NCBI RefSeq assembly: GCF_003340475.1
Contig: NZ_QBKA01000002.1
Location: 1,745,501 to 1,809,500 of the forward strand
Origin: Alteripontixanthobacter maritimus
GTDB taxonomy: Bacteria > Pseudomonadota > Alphaproteobacteria > Sphingomonadales > Sphingomonadaceae
Direction: 5' to 3'
Length of the DNA: 64,000 nucleotides
Below are positions 53,030 to 62,932 of this stretch, piece by piece. The notes beneath the pieces were generated by a model that worked only from the letters and a program-made list of their open reading frames with translations, was not told the DNA's origin and did no database searches. The first letter of the stretch is position 1. Each line of letters opens with the position of its first letter. The position numbers and the translations under genes are program-made.

Positions 53030-54910
53030 ATGCTTACAATCGATGGTGTTACCGTGCGGCTTGGCGGCCGCGTTATTCTTGACCGTGCGCAGGCCTCCAT
53101 CCCGCAGGGCGGGCGCGTGGGGCTGATTGGGCGCAATGGTGCGGGCAAATCTACGCTGATGAAGGCCATGATCGGCGAGATCGAGCCCGACGAAGGCAGC
53201 GTCAGTAAACCAAAGCGTGCGCGCATTGGCTACATCGCGCAGGAGGCACCGGCGGGCAATGCAACGCCTGCCGAACTTGTGCTGGCCGCCGACACCGAAC
53301 GCGCCGCACTGATGGAGGAATCCGAAACCTGCACCGAACCGCAGAGGCTGGGCGATGTACACGAACGCCTGCTCGCCATTGACGCCTACAGCGCGCCTGC
53401 CCGCGCGGCGATCATCCTCGATGGGCTCGGCTTTGACGAGGCGATGCAGGCGCAGTCCATCGAAAGCTTTTCTGGTGGCTGGCGGATGCGCGTGGCGCTG
53501 GCGGCGGTGCTGTTTTCGCAGCCGGACATCCTGTTGCTGGATGAACCGTCGAACCACCTCGATCTGGAAGCCACGCTTTGGCTGGAAAATTTCCTCAAAT
53601 CCTACCCCGCCACGCTGGTGGTTATCAGCCACGAGCGCGATCTGCTGAACAAGGTGGTGGACCACATCCTGCATCTGCAGGGCGGCAAGATGACGCTGTA
53701 TCCCGGCGGCTACGACAGTTTTGAACGGCAACGCGCCGAGCGAGCCGCGCAGATCGCATCGGCTCAGGCATCGCAGGATGCGCAGCGAAAGCGATTGCAG
53801 GATTATGTGGCGAAGAACAGCGCCCGCGCCTCCACTGCCAAGCAAGCACAGTCGCGCGCCAAAATGCTGGCCAAGATGCAGCCGATCGCGGCTCTGATCG
53901 ACGACCCGACGCTAAGCTTCAACTTTCCCGATCCGGCGGAACTCAAGCCGCCGATGATTACACTCGACATGGCGGCGGTCGGCTATCTGGAAGATACGCC
54001 GGTGCTGAAACGGCTCAACCTGAGGATCGACCCGGATGACCGTATCGCGCTGCTCGGGCGCAACGGGAACGGCAAGACGACGCTGGCGCGGCTGCTGGCG
54101 GCCCAGCTTCCCACTATGGACGGTGCAATGAACGCCTCGCCGAAAATGAAGGTCGGGTATTTCACGCAGTATCAGGTGGAGGAGCTGGAAGGCGACGCCA
54201 CTCCGCTGGAACACATGACCCGCGCGATGGAAGGCACCAAGCCCGGCGCGGTACGCGCGCAGCTCGGCCGCTTCGGCTTTTCCGGCGATCGTGCATTGCA
54301 ACCGGTCGGCAAATTGTCCGGCGGGGAACGTGCACGGTTGGCGCTGGCGCTGGTAACGCGCGATGCGCCGCATCTGCTGATTCTGGACGAGCCGACCAAC
54401 CACCTCGACGTGGATGCGCGCGAGGCGCTGGTGCAGGCACTCAACGATTATACCGGCGCGGTTATCCTCATCAGCCATGACCGGCATATGGTTGAGCTGA
54501 CGGCGGATCGGCTGGTGCTGGTCGATGATGGACTGGCGCAGCCCTATCAAGGCAGCATGGAAGACTATATCGACTTCGTGCTGGGCCGGAACCAGGGCGG
54601 CACTGCCGACGGGGCGAAGGGCAAGGCGGGCAAAGGCAAAGGCAAGACCGGCGGCAAGAAGTCAGGCAAGGCGCGCGCCGCGGCGCGGCAGATCAAGGCC
54701 GATCTCACCCGCGTGGAAAAATCGATGGCGGACGCGCAGGCGCATTGCACCCTGATCGACACGGCTATGTATGAACCCGACAAGGCTCCACCCGCTCTCA
54801 CCAAATTCTCGATGAGCGACTTGCTCGCTGAACGAGCCAAACACGCCGCGAAACTGGAAGAGGCGGAGGCGGAATGGATGACGCTGAGCGAGAAGCTGGA
54901 GACCGTTTGA
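53030..54910 (+). CDS. ABC-F family ATPase (Uup/YheS-like)
   Basis: A 626-residue protein with two ABC ATPase domains and no membrane part. Domain 1 has RNGAGKSTLM, SFSGGWRMRVALA and LLLDEPSNHLDLEATLWLEN. Domain 2 has RNGNGKTTLA, LSGGERARLALAL and LILDEPTNHLDVDAREALVQ. They are joined by the ABC-F linker (about residues 235-300, FERQRAERAAQ...). A Lys/Gly-rich stretch (KGKAGKGKGKTGGKKSGK) and a C-terminal coiled coil follow, as in YheS/Uup. ABC-F proteins act on ribosomes; the specific role (stall rescue, resistance or DNA-related) is not clear here. Confidence 0.92.
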   Translation: MLTIDGVTVRLGGRVILDRAQASIPQGGRVGLIGRNGAGKSTLMKAMIGEIEPDEGSVSKPKRARIGYIAQEAPAGNATPAELVLAADTERAALMEESETCTEPQRLGDVHERLLAIDAYSAPARAAIILDGLGFDEAMQAQSIESFSGGWRMRVALAAVLFSQPDILLLDEPSNHLDLEATLWLENFLKSYPATLVVISHERDLLNKVVDHILHLQGGKMTLYPGGYDSFERQRAERAAQIASAQASQDAQRKRLQDYVAKNSARASTAKQAQSRAKMLAKMQPIAALIDDPTLSFNFPDPAELKPPMITLDMAAVGYLEDTPVLKRLNLRIDPDDRIALLGRNGNGKTTLARLLAAQLPTMDGAMNASPKMKVGYFTQYQVEELEGDATPLEHMTRAMEGTKPGAVRAQLGRFGFSGDRALQPVGKLSGGERARLALALVTRDAPHLLILDEPTNHLDVDAREALVQALNDYTGAVILISHDRHMVELTADRLVLVDDGLAQPYQGSMEDYIDFVLGRNQGGTADGAKGKAGKGKGKTGGKKSGKARAAARQIKADLTRVEKSMADAQAHCTLIDTAMYEPDKAPPALTKFSMSDLLAERAKHAAKLEEAEAEWMTLSEKLETV

Positions 54911-55006
54911 CCATCGCGCAAACCCGCCCGCCCTTGACCCGTTCATCGGCAGTCGCCAGCACTGATTGCAGAAAACAGGTTTCGAATCGCAATGGGAGTT
55001 GCCCGT

Positions 55007-55783
55007 ATGGCTGAAAACAGCACCACCGAAGAACTGACCACCCGTGTGGATGACGGCGTTCTGATCATCACCATCAACCGACCCGACGCCAGAAACGCGA
55101 TGAACAAGGCGGCGGCAGAGGGCATCGCGGCGGCGCTCGACCGGCTCGACAGCGAAGACGATCTGCGCGTCGCCATCTTAACCGGCGCCGGCGGCACCTT
55201 CTGTTCCGGCATGGATCTGAAAGGCTTCCTGCGCGGCGAAAGCCCCAGCGTCGAAGGGCGCGGTTTTGGCGGTCTGACCGAGAAGAAGCCGGTCAAGCCG
55301 CTGATCGCTGCCGTCGAAGGATATGCGCTGGCAGGCGGTCTGGAACTGATGATCGCCTGCGATCTGGTGGTGGCGCATTCGGGCGCGAAATTCGGTATTC
55401 CGGAAGCGAAGCGCGGGCTCGCGGCGGCAGCGGGCGGTCTGATGGTGTTGCCCGACCTCATCCCGCACAAGGTGGCGATGGAGCTGGCGCTGACCGGCGA
55501 TTTCATTGACGCCCAGCGCGCCTATGATCTGGGACTGGTCAACCGCGTTACCGATGGTTCGGTGATGGATGCAGCCATGGAACTCGCCCGCTCGATCACG
55601 GCGAATGGCCCAATCGCGGTGCGCGTGTCGAAACAGATCATGGACGAATCGCGGTCCTGGCCGCGCGACGAGCGTTACACGCGCCAGGCCAAGCTGCTGC
55701 CGGAAGTGTTCATGTCGCCCGACGCGCAGGAAGGCAGCAAGGCCTTCGCCGAGAAGCGGAAGCCGAACTGGACCGGGAAGTAA
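55007..55783 (+). CDS. Enoyl-CoA hydratase/isomerase family protein
   Basis: A 258-residue crotonase. VLIITINRPDARNAMNKAAA starts the fold and FCSGMDLKGFLRGE is the oxyanion loop region. Both catalytic glutamates are present: AGGLELMIACDLV and FGIPEAKRGLAAAAGG. It would hydrate enoyl-CoA intermediates in beta-oxidation. ATG 55007 is chosen because GGGAG lies 8 bp upstream; ATG 54992 is also in frame. Five bases separate it from the CaiB gene. Confidence 0.9.
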   Translation: MAENSTTEELTTRVDDGVLIITINRPDARNAMNKAAAEGIAAALDRLDSEDDLRVAILTGAGGTFCSGMDLKGFLRGESPSVEGRGFGGLTEKKPVKPLIAAVEGYALAGGLELMIACDLVVAHSGAKFGIPEAKRGLAAAAGGLMVLPDLIPHKVAMELALTGDFIDAQRAYDLGLVNRVTDGSVMDAAMELARSITANGPIAVRVSKQIMDESRSWPRDERYTRQAKLLPEVFMSPDAQEGSKAFAEKRKPNWTGK

Positions 55784-55788
55784 CGCAG

Positions 55789-56937
55789 ATGAACGGCGCG
55801 CTCGACGGCATTCGCATCGTGGAATTCGCCGGCATCGGGCCGGGGCCGTTCTGCGGCATGATGTTGGCCGATCACGGCGCCGAAGTCATCCGCATCGATC
55901 GCGCGAGCGGCGGGCGCGGCGGATCGACCCCGCTTTCGACCAAAGACGTTCTGGCGCGGGGCCGCAAATCCATCGCGCTGAACCTGAAGTCGGCTGAAGG
56001 CGTGGCACTCGCGCGCAAAATCTGCGCCAGCTCGGACGGGATTATCGAAGGCTTCCGCCCCGGCGTCATGGAGCGGCTCGGCCTTGGCCCCGATGAGCTG
56101 CTCGGCGACAATCCCGATCTCGTCTACGGCCGGATGACCGGCTGGGGGCAGACCGGCCCATATGCCCAGGCCGCCGGGCACGACATCAACTATATCGCGC
56201 TGGGCGGTGCACTGGCGCATTTCGGTCGCGCTGGTGAGAAACCCACGCCGCCGATCAACATGGTCGGCGATTTCGGCGGGGGCGGGATGATGCTCGCTTT
56301 CGGGATGGTCGCGGCGCTGCTGGCCGTGAAAAACGGTGCGAAGGGCCAGGTGATCGACGCCGCCATGACGGAAGGCACCGGCCTCCTGATGGGCATGATC
56401 CACGGCATGAAGAACATGGGCGTGTGGAGCGAGGATGTGGGTACCAACATGCTCGATACCGGCGCGCATTTCTACGACACTTATGAAACTGCCGATGGCA
56501 AATTCGTCTCCATCGGCAGCATCGAACCGCAATTCTATGCGCAACTGCTGGAACTGACGGGACTGTCGGACGATCCCGACTTCAAGGCACAGCACGACCG
56601 CGCGAAATGGCCCGAACTGAAGGACCGACTGACCGAGGTTTTCAAACGCAAGACCCGCGATGAATGGTGCAGCATCATGGAGCATACCGATGTCTGCTTC
56701 GCACCGGTCCTGACCATGACCGAGGCAGCGGCGCATCCGCATAATGTGGCGCGCGAAAGCTTTGTCCAAGTGGCAGGCGATCCGCAGCCCGCACCTGCCC
56801 CGCGCTTCTCCGTTACGCCCACCGCCACTCCGCGCCCCGCCCCACTGCCGGGCGACGATACGGATGAAATTCTGGCCTCGCTCGACATGGGCGATGCCGA
56901 CATCGCCGCGCTCAGAGACGCTGGCACCATTTCCTGA
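55789..56937 (+). CDS. CaiB/BaiF CoA-transferase family, AMACR-like
   Basis: A 382-residue class III CoA-transferase-fold protein. AGHDINYIALGGALAHFGRA and INMVGDFGGGGMMLAFGMVA match alpha-methylacyl-CoA racemase, with the His/Asp base pair (H-D and GDFGGG) conserved. Such enzymes epimerise 2-methyl-branched acyl-CoAs before beta-oxidation of isoprenoid or branched acids. The alternative, CoA transfer, cannot be ruled out. Sandwiched between hydratase and dehydrogenase genes. Confidence 0.87.
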   Translation: MNGALDGIRIVEFAGIGPGPFCGMMLADHGAEVIRIDRASGGRGGSTPLSTKDVLARGRKSIALNLKSAEGVALARKICASSDGIIEGFRPGVMERLGLGPDELLGDNPDLVYGRMTGWGQTGPYAQAAGHDINYIALGGALAHFGRAGEKPTPPINMVGDFGGGGMMLAFGMVAALLAVKNGAKGQVIDAAMTEGTGLLMGMIHGMKNMGVWSEDVGTNMLDTGAHFYDTYETADGKFVSIGSIEPQFYAQLLELTGLSDDPDFKAQHDRAKWPELKDRLTEVFKRKTRDEWCSIMEHTDVCFAPVLTMTEAAAHPHNVARESFVQVAGDPQPAPAPRFSVTPTATPRPAPLPGDDTDEILASLDMGDADIAALRDAGTIS

Positions 56938-56947
56938 AGGACGCACC

Positions 56948-58090
56948 ATGCTCGATACCAGCAAACGCATCTGTTACACCGACGACCACGAGGCTTTCCG
57001 CGATACCGTGCGCAAAGTGTTCGATGAACACATGGCTCCGCATCTCGACAAGCATGAAGCGGAAGGCATTGTCGGGCGCGAGGCATGGCACGCATTGGGC
57101 GAGGCAGGCATGTTATGCCCCACGATCAGCGAAGAAAATGGTGGCCTCGGCCTCGATTTCGGGTTCAACGCCGTTATCAATGAAGAACTCGCTTATCTCG
57201 GATCGAGCGCGGGCTTCACACTCCAGAACGACATCACTTGTAATTACTTCGAACGGCTCGGCACCGAGGATCAGCGCGCGAAATATCTGCCCGGCATGAT
57301 CACCGGCGACGTGATTACCGCCATCGCCATGACCGAACCGGGGGCAGGCAGCGACCTGCAAGGCATCCGCACCACGGCGAAGCGCGATGGCAGCGATTTT
57401 ATCATCAACGGGTCCAAGACCTACATCACCAACGGCCAGAACGCCGATTGCGTGATCGTGGTGGCGAAGACCGATCCCGAAGCGGGCGCGAAAGGCACCA
57501 GCCTGCTGCTGGTGGATGCCGACACGCCGGGTTTCCAGAAAGGCCGCAATCTCGACAAGATCGGCCAGCACGCCGCCGATACCAGTGAGCTGTTCTTCGA
57601 CGACGTGCGCGTGCCGGCGGAAAACCTGCTCGGCGGCGAAGGGCGCGGGTTCGTGCATCTGATGGAGGAATTGCCGCAGGAACGCCTCTCGATCGCCATC
57701 GGCTGCCAGGCCGGCATGCAGCGTGCTTTCGATGAAGCGGTGACGTTTACCAAGGACCGCAAGGCGTTTGGGAAGACCGTGTTCGAATTTCAGAACACCA
57801 AATTCACGCTGGCGGATATGGCGGCGGAATTGCAGGTTGGCTGGGCGCATCTCGACTGGTGCATCCTGCGCCATTTGAAGGGCGAGCTGACCACGGCGGA
57901 AGCCAGCGTATCGAAGCTGTGGCACACCGAGAAGGGCTGGGATGCCATGGACACCTCGCTCCAGCTGCATGGCGGCGCGGGGTACATGAACGAATATGCC
58001 ATTGCCCGGCTATGGCGCGATGCGCGGGTCAGCCGGATCTACGGCGGCACCAGCGAGATCATGAAGGAAGTCATCAGCCGCGCAATCTGA
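56948..58090 (+). CDS. Acyl-CoA dehydrogenase, long-chain type
   Basis: A 380-residue FAD acyl-CoA dehydrogenase. TAIAMTEPGAGSDLQGIRTT and FIINGSKTYITNGQNADCVI are FAD/substrate signatures. The C-terminal motif is RIYGGTSEIMKEVI rather than YEGT, so the catalytic base is not in the medium-chain position. ELPQERLSIAIG supplies the glutamate used by the LCAD/isovaleryl group. With the adjacent AMACR-like and hydratase genes it suggests branched or long-chain acyl-CoA degradation. ATG 56948, AAGG upstream. Confidence 0.93.
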   Translation: MLDTSKRICYTDDHEAFRDTVRKVFDEHMAPHLDKHEAEGIVGREAWHALGEAGMLCPTISEENGGLGLDFGFNAVINEELAYLGSSAGFTLQNDITCNYFERLGTEDQRAKYLPGMITGDVITAIAMTEPGAGSDLQGIRTTAKRDGSDFIINGSKTYITNGQNADCVIVVAKTDPEAGAKGTSLLLVDADTPGFQKGRNLDKIGQHAADTSELFFDDVRVPAENLLGGEGRGFVHLMEELPQERLSIAIGCQAGMQRAFDEAVTFTKDRKAFGKTVFEFQNTKFTLADMAAELQVGWAHLDWCILRHLKGELTTAEASVSKLWHTEKGWDAMDTSLQLHGGAGYMNEYAIARLWRDARVSRIYGGTSEIMKEVISRAI

Positions 58091-58145
58091 CGGGTGGAAA
58101 TTCAAGCGCCAATTACTTACATTGGTGTCAGCAAGGGATAGCATT

Positions 58146-59672
58146 ATGGCCACCGCAACAGCATCAGCAGACACCCCGCGGCCGGACATAGATGTCGCGA
58201 TCGTGGGCGCGGGCCTGTCCGGCATCGGCATGGCGGCGCATATGCGGATGAAGTGCCCGGGCCGCAGCTTCGCCCTGCTCGAACGGCGCGAAAGCATTGG
58301 CGGGACATGGGATCTGTTCCGCTATCCCGGCGTGCGTTCGGATAGCGACATGCACACGCTCGGCTTCGAGTTCGAACCCTGGAAACATGAAAAGACCATC
58401 GCGGATGGTCCCGCCATCCTGGAATATCTCGACCGCATCGTAGACGAACGCGACATCCGCCGGCACATCCGGTTCGGCCAGAAAGTCCTGACCGCCGACT
58501 TCGACAGCGATACCGCGCTATGGACCGTCACCACCCAAACCGACGATGGCGAACGCAGCACGCTGACCGCACGTTGGTTCTACCTCGCCAGCGGCTATTA
58601 TGATTACGACGAACCCTATGACGCGCAGCTGCCCGGTATCGAAAGCTTCGAGGGCGAGGTCTTGCACCCGCAATTCTGGCCGGAACATCTCGATTATTCG
58701 GGCAAGCGGATCGTCGTTGTGGGTTCGGGCGCGACCGCCGTCACCATCGTGCCGTCCATGGCACTGGGCGACAAATCCGCCGCTCACGTGACCATGCTGC
58801 AACGCACCCCGACTTGGATGTTCAGCCGCCCGGCGAAAGATGGCGTGGCCAATTTTCTGCGCAAGGTGCTGCCTGAAGAACTGGCCTACCGCATCACGCG
58901 TTGGAAAAACGTGGCGATGCAGGATTTCAGCTTCAAGATGGCGCGCAACAAGCCGCAAAAGGTGAAGGACGCGCTGACCAAGCGGATCACTAAGTCACTC
59001 GGCAAGAATTACGACGAAAAGGCCTTCACGCCGCCTTACGATCCGTGGGACCAGCGGCTTTGCTTGGTGCCGGACGACGATCTTTTCGAGGCGATGAACG
59101 CGGGCAAGGCCAGCATCGTGACCGACCAGATCGATCGCTTCACACCCACTGGCGTACAACTGCGTTCCGGCAAGGAGCTGAAGGCCGATATTGTCGTTAC
59201 CGCCACCGGGCTGACGCTGGCCATGGCGGGCAAGATCGACGTACGGCAGGACGGGGAACCCGTAAAATTCGAAGACCGGTTCTATTACAAGGGCTGCATG
59301 TTCTCCAACCTTCCTAATCTGGCAGTGGTGTTCGGATATTTGAACGCCAGCTGGACGTTGCGGGCGGACATCAATTCCGATTACGTGTGCCGCGTGCTCA
59401 ACCGGATGGAAGAAACCGGCAGCCAGATTGCCGTGCCGGTGCTCACTCCGCAGAACGAGGCAGCGCTGGAAGAGGACGATATCTTCGACTTCTCATCAGG
59501 ATATATCCAGCGATCCAAGCACATCATGCCTAAGAACGCAGTTGGCTTCCCGTGGCGGCTCAATCAGGAATATCGCAAGGACAAGCGCCAGATGAAGGAA
59601 AGCCCCATCGACGATGGTTTGCTCGAATTCAGGCGTGTGAGCGCGGACGAAACGCTGGAGCCTGCAGAGTAG
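58146..59672 (+). CDS. FAD-containing (Baeyer-Villiger-type) monooxygenase
   Basis: A 508-residue class B flavoprotein monooxygenase. Two Rossmann fingerprints, AIVGAGLSGIGMAAHM (FAD) and IVVVGSGATAVTIVPSMA (NADPH), flank FEGEVLHPQFWPE, a version of the FxGxxxHxxxW monooxygenase motif. FRYPGVRSDSDMHTLGFEFE is typical of the group acting on ketones and steroids. It inserts oxygen next to a carbonyl, forming esters or lactones, or N/S-oxygenates. Follows the acyl-CoA operon by 55 bp; AAGGGA precedes ATG 58146. Confidence 0.9.
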   Translation: MATATASADTPRPDIDVAIVGAGLSGIGMAAHMRMKCPGRSFALLERRESIGGTWDLFRYPGVRSDSDMHTLGFEFEPWKHEKTIADGPAILEYLDRIVDERDIRRHIRFGQKVLTADFDSDTALWTVTTQTDDGERSTLTARWFYLASGYYDYDEPYDAQLPGIESFEGEVLHPQFWPEHLDYSGKRIVVVGSGATAVTIVPSMALGDKSAAHVTMLQRTPTWMFSRPAKDGVANFLRKVLPEELAYRITRWKNVAMQDFSFKMARNKPQKVKDALTKRITKSLGKNYDEKAFTPPYDPWDQRLCLVPDDDLFEAMNAGKASIVTDQIDRFTPTGVQLRSGKELKADIVVTATGLTLAMAGKIDVRQDGEPVKFEDRFYYKGCMFSNLPNLAVVFGYLNASWTLRADINSDYVCRVLNRMEETGSQIAVPVLTPQNEAALEEDDIFDFSSGYIQRSKHIMPKNAVGFPWRLNQEYRKDKRQMKESPIDDGLLEFRRVSADETLEPAE

Positions 59673-59729
59673 GCCCGCGCGCTGCGTTCCCGCTTTCCTA
59701 TCGGGTCCGCTTCGCCTACCCATCGACCG

Positions 59730-60491
59730 ATGACCGACCCCGCCCGTATCTACACCGCCGCCTTAATCGTGATCGGGGACGAGATCCTATCCGGCCGCAC
59801 CCACGACAAGAACATCGCACAGATTGCCAGTTGGCTGCAGGTGCAGGGTATCCGCCTCGTCGAAGTGCGCGTGGTTGCCGATATTGAGGAGCAGATCGTT
59901 GGCGCGGTAAACGCCCTTAGGCCCGCAAACGACTACCTGTTCACGACCGGCGGCATCGGGCCTACCCATGACGATATTACTGTGGATGCGGTGGCGACAG
60001 CGCTGGGCGTGGACGTAGTGATTCACCCGGAGGCGCGCACCATCCTCGAACGGTATTATGCCGACAAGGGCGGGCTGAACGAAGGGCGTCTGCGCATGGC
60101 GCGTGTGCCTGCCGGGGCAGAGTTGATCCCCAATCGCATGTCCGGCGCGCCCGGCATCCGGCTTGGTAATATCTTCTTGATGGCAGGCGTCCCGCATATC
60201 ACCGCAGGAATGCTCGACGCGCTGACTGGCGAGCTGGAAGGCGGTGCGCCCTTGCTGGCCGAAACGGTCGGTTGCTGGGTCGCCGAAAGCGAAGTTGCCG
60301 ACCTGCTGCGTACGGTGGAGCGGGCGCACGAGGCTTGCCAGATCGGCAGCTACCCATTCTTTCGCGAAGGCCGGGTCGGCGCGAATTTCGTAATCCGATC
60401 AACCGATGCGGGGGATTTGGACAGCTGCATGCATACGCTGTGCGACGGGCTGAGCGCGGCCGGGTACGACTTCACGCCGGGCGGTATTTGA
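59730..60491 (+). CDS. Molybdopterin-binding / CinA N-terminal-domain protein
   Basis: A 253-residue MoaB/Mog-fold protein. TAALIVIGDEILSGRTHDKN is the start of the fold and YLFTTGGIGPTHDDITVDAV is the signature shared by CinA N-domains and MoaB. MAGVPHITAGMLDALTGELE follows. There is no C-terminal nicotinamide-nucleotide amidase domain, so it is not full CinA. Biochemical role unknown (FAD/ADP-ribose pyrophosphatase has been reported for CinA N-domains). Start ATG 59730. Confidence 0.86.
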   Translation: MTDPARIYTAALIVIGDEILSGRTHDKNIAQIASWLQVQGIRLVEVRVVADIEEQIVGAVNALRPANDYLFTTGGIGPTHDDITVDAVATALGVDVVIHPEARTILERYYADKGGLNEGRLRMARVPAGAELIPNRMSGAPGIRLGNIFLMAGVPHITAGMLDALTGELEGGAPLLAETVGCWVAESEVADLLRTVERAHEACQIGSYPFFREGRVGANFVIRSTDAGDLDSCMHTLCDGLSAAGYDFTPGGI

Positions 60492-60557
60492 CGGTCCTTT
60501 AACCCGCACGGCCTATATCGCAGGTTCCCGTCAACGGAGCCGCACGGCGTTTGCGCC

Positions 60558-61532
60558 ATGACCAAAGTCTACATCACCATCGACACCGAATACTCAGCCG
60601 CTTTGGCTATTGCTGCGGCAGGCGGCGGACAGGCGGACAATTACGCGCGTTCCATCGCCTGTGAAACGCCCGGCGGGGCGGTCGGTATCGAATACCAGAT
60701 GGATGTGATGGACGCGCATGGGTTGAAAGGCGTGTTCTTCGTCGATCCTCTGCCCGCTCTGCTGTGGGGCACAAAGGCGATTGCCGACATCGTGCAACCG
60801 ATCGTCGGCCGCGGCCATGACGTGCAGCTTCACATCCACACCGAATGGTTGGAAATTGCCGGTAATCTGTCGTTTCTCGACGATCGGACGGGCCGCAATA
60901 TGGCCGATTTCAGCTATGACGATCAGCTGGAAATCCTGCGCTATGGACGGCGCATTCTGCTTGAGGCTGGCGCGCCTACCCCGGTTGCGTTCCGGGCTGG
61001 GAATTACGGCGCAAATGACGATACCTTGCGGGCGTTGCGCTGGGCCGGCCTTCGATACGACACCAGCCATAGCCCCGCCATTCCGGATGGCGATTGCTCA
61101 ATCTCACTGGGCGCGGACGACCAACGCACGGTCAATCATGCCGGTGCGATCGAAGTTCCGGTCGGCTGCATCAGGAGCTTCGGTAGGTCACTCCGCCATG
61201 CGCAGGTCACCGCTCTCTCGGCGTGGGAGCTGCTTGCTGCCATCCGGACGGCACGCGATGGAGGGGCGGCAAGCTTCACCGTGGTATCACACAGTTTCGA
61301 ACTGCTGAGCCGCGATCGCAGCACCATCAACCGCATCGTGAAGCGCCGCTTCGAACGATTCTGTGCAGGCATCGCCCGGATGCAGGGGGTCACCACCGGC
61401 ACCTATGCCGATGATCCGCCGCAAGTTGCCCGCGCAGGCGGTCCCCGGCCGGTCCTTCCCCATAGCGAGGTTCGCACCGGCTTGCGGGTGGCAGAGCAGC
61501 TGGCAGGCAATATTCTCTACGGCCGCGGTTGA
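60558..61532 (+). CDS. Polysaccharide deacetylase (NodB-like)
   Basis: A 324-residue carbohydrate-esterase-4-like protein. VYITIDTEYSAALAIAA holds the catalytic Asp, RGHDVQLHIHTEWLEI carries the zinc histidines and PVAFRAGNYGANDDTLRALR matches motif 3. No signal peptide is visible, which is unusual for cell-wall deacetylases and suggests a cytoplasmic polysaccharide or lipid-linked substrate. It is followed by a strong terminator. Confidence 0.85.
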   Translation: MTKVYITIDTEYSAALAIAAAGGGQADNYARSIACETPGGAVGIEYQMDVMDAHGLKGVFFVDPLPALLWGTKAIADIVQPIVGRGHDVQLHIHTEWLEIAGNLSFLDDRTGRNMADFSYDDQLEILRYGRRILLEAGAPTPVAFRAGNYGANDDTLRALRWAGLRYDTSHSPAIPDGDCSISLGADDQRTVNHAGAIEVPVGCIRSFGRSLRHAQVTALSAWELLAAIRTARDGGAASFTVVSHSFELLSRDRSTINRIVKRRFERFCAGIARMQGVTTGTYADDPPQVARAGGPRPVLPHSEVRTGLRVAEQLAGNILYGRG

Positions 61533-61535
61533 CGC

Positions 61536-61572
61536 AAGAAGGGCCGAGGTTTCCCCCGGCCCTTGTTTTTTT
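61536..61572 (+). terminator. Intrinsic terminator after the deacetylase gene
   Basis: AAGGGCCG (61539-61546) pairs with CGGCCCTT (61557-61564), loop of 10 nt, followed by GTTTTTTT. It runs straight into copy C of the dispersed element. Confidence 0.9.
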
Positions 61573-61797
61573 GGCCTCAAACGCCGGCGCTCGCATTCGC
61601 TCCTTTAGGCTTCCGGCCTGCCGGCCGGCGTGCAGTCGCACGCTGGACTGCCGTCACCAGGAACCGTGTGCTCCACGTCTAGCGCTTCACTAGTCCCGTT
61701 TGCGACCAGCAAACCAAAGGCCGAACGGCCGCCCGAGCTTATGCGAGGAAGCCAAGCGAGCGGATGCGAGCGCCCGGCGTTTGAGGGTCCAAACTAA
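61571..61797. repeat. Dispersed structured element, copy C
   Basis: Copy C, about 225 bp, lies tail-to-tail between the deacetylase (+) and rplA (-). Ends CCTCAAACGCCGGCGCTCGC and GCGAGCGCCCGGCGTTTGAG are near inverted repeats. The core CGAGCTTATGCGAGGAAGC is at 61734-61752 and the block ACTGCCGTCACCAGGAACCG corresponds to copy B. Internal palindromes CCGGCCTGCCGGCCGG and GGCCGAACGGCC are present. The element stops just before the rplA stop codon. Confidence 0.88.
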
Positions 61798-62496
61798 TTA
61801 CGCCCCTTCGGCTTCCGACATGTCGATCTTCAGGCCCGGACCCATAGTCGAGGTGAGGGAGACCTTCTTGACGTACTTACCTTTGGAACCGCTTGGCTTG
61901 GCCTTGATGACCGCGCCGGTCAGCGCTTCGAAATTGTCCTTCAGCGCCTGGTCAGTAAAGCTCATCTTGCCGATACCGCTATGGATAATGCCCATTTTCT
62001 CGGCGCGGTATTCGATCTGGCCGCCCTTGGCGTCCTTGACGGCCTGCTCCACATTCGGCGTGACCGTACCCAGCTTGGGGTTCGGCATCAGGCCCTTGGG
62101 ACCGAGCACCTTGCCCAAACGTCCGACGACGCCCATCATGTCGGGCGTGGCGATCACGCGGTCGTAATCGAGATTACCGGCCTGCATGTCTTCCATCAGG
62201 TCTTCAGCGCCAACCTTGTCGGCACCCGCAGCAGTCGCCTTGTCGGCATTGTCGCCGCGAGCGAAGACCGCAACCTTCACATCCTTGCCCGAACCGGAGG
62301 GCAGCGACAGCATGCCGCGCACCTGCTGATCGGCGTGACGCGGATCGATGCCGAGGTTCATGGCGACTTCGAGGGTTTCATCCATCTTCGCAGCCTTGAA
62401 TTCCCGCAGCAGGGCCAGCGCCTCGTCGAAGGAGTACAGCTTGTCGGCGTCGACCTTCTCGGTGATCGCCTTGCGCTTTTTCGTTACGTTAGCCAT
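61798..62496 (-). CDS. rplA: 50S ribosomal protein L1
   Basis: A 232-residue uL1. [40 protein letters not shown] and [20 protein letters not shown] are ribosomal L1 signatures. It forms the mobile L1 stalk and in many bacteria represses its own operon by binding the mRNA. It follows rplK with 4 bp between. No rplJ-rplL-rpoBC follows; a repeat and a convergent gene do. Confidence 0.97.
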   Translation of the reverse strand: MANVTKKRKAITEKVDADKLYSFDEALALLREFKAAKMDETLEVAMNLGIDPRHADQQVRGMLSLPSGSGKDVKVAVFARGDNADKATAAGADKVGAEDLMEDMQAGNLDYDRVIATPDMMGVVGRLGKVLGPKGLMPNPKLGTVTPNVEQAVKDAKGGQIEYRAEKMGIIHSGIGKMSFTDQALKDNFEALTGAVIKAKPSGSKGKYVKKVSLTSTMGPGLKIDMSEAEGA

Positions 62497-62500
62497 CGGT

Positions 62501-62932
62501 TCAGCCCCCCACCACTTCGAGGCCCATCGAACGCACGGAGCCTTCGATGATCTTCATGGCCTGGTCGATATCGTTTGCGTTCAAGTCCACCATCTTGGCT
62601 TCGGCGATTTCCTTCACCTGTGCCTGCGTAATGGAGCCTGCGACAACCTTGCCCGGCTCTTTCGAACCCGACTTCAGCTTCGCGGCTTTCTTGATGTAAT
62701 AGGATGCCGGCGGCGTCTTGGTTACGAAGGTGAAGGACCGGTCGGCGAACACCGTGATGACGGTGGGGATCGGCGCGTTCTTTTCCAGGTCCTGCGTGGC
62801 GGCGTTGAAGGCCTTGCAGAATTCCATGATATTTACGCCGCGCTGGCCCAATGCAGGACCAATGGGCGGGGACGGGTTGGCAGTGCCCGCAGGCACCTGC
62901 AGCTTGATATAGCCGTCAATCTTCTTGGCCAT
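62501..62932 (-). CDS. rplK: 50S ribosomal protein L11
   Basis: A 143-residue uL11. [40 protein letters not shown] and [20 protein letters not shown] are diagnostic. It shapes the GTPase-associated centre with 23S rRNA. ATG 62932 is preceded by AAAAGGAGG, a very strong ribosome site; the longer frame is an artefact. Upstream there is no nusG or secE, the usual neighbours. Confidence 0.97.
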   Translation of the reverse strand: MAKKIDGYIKLQVPAGTANPSPPIGPALGQRGVNIMEFCKAFNAATQDLEKNAPIPTVITVFADRSFTFVTKTPPASYYIKKAAKLKSGSKEPGKVVAGSITQAQVKEIAEAKMVDLNANDIDQAMKIIEGSVRSMGLEVVGG

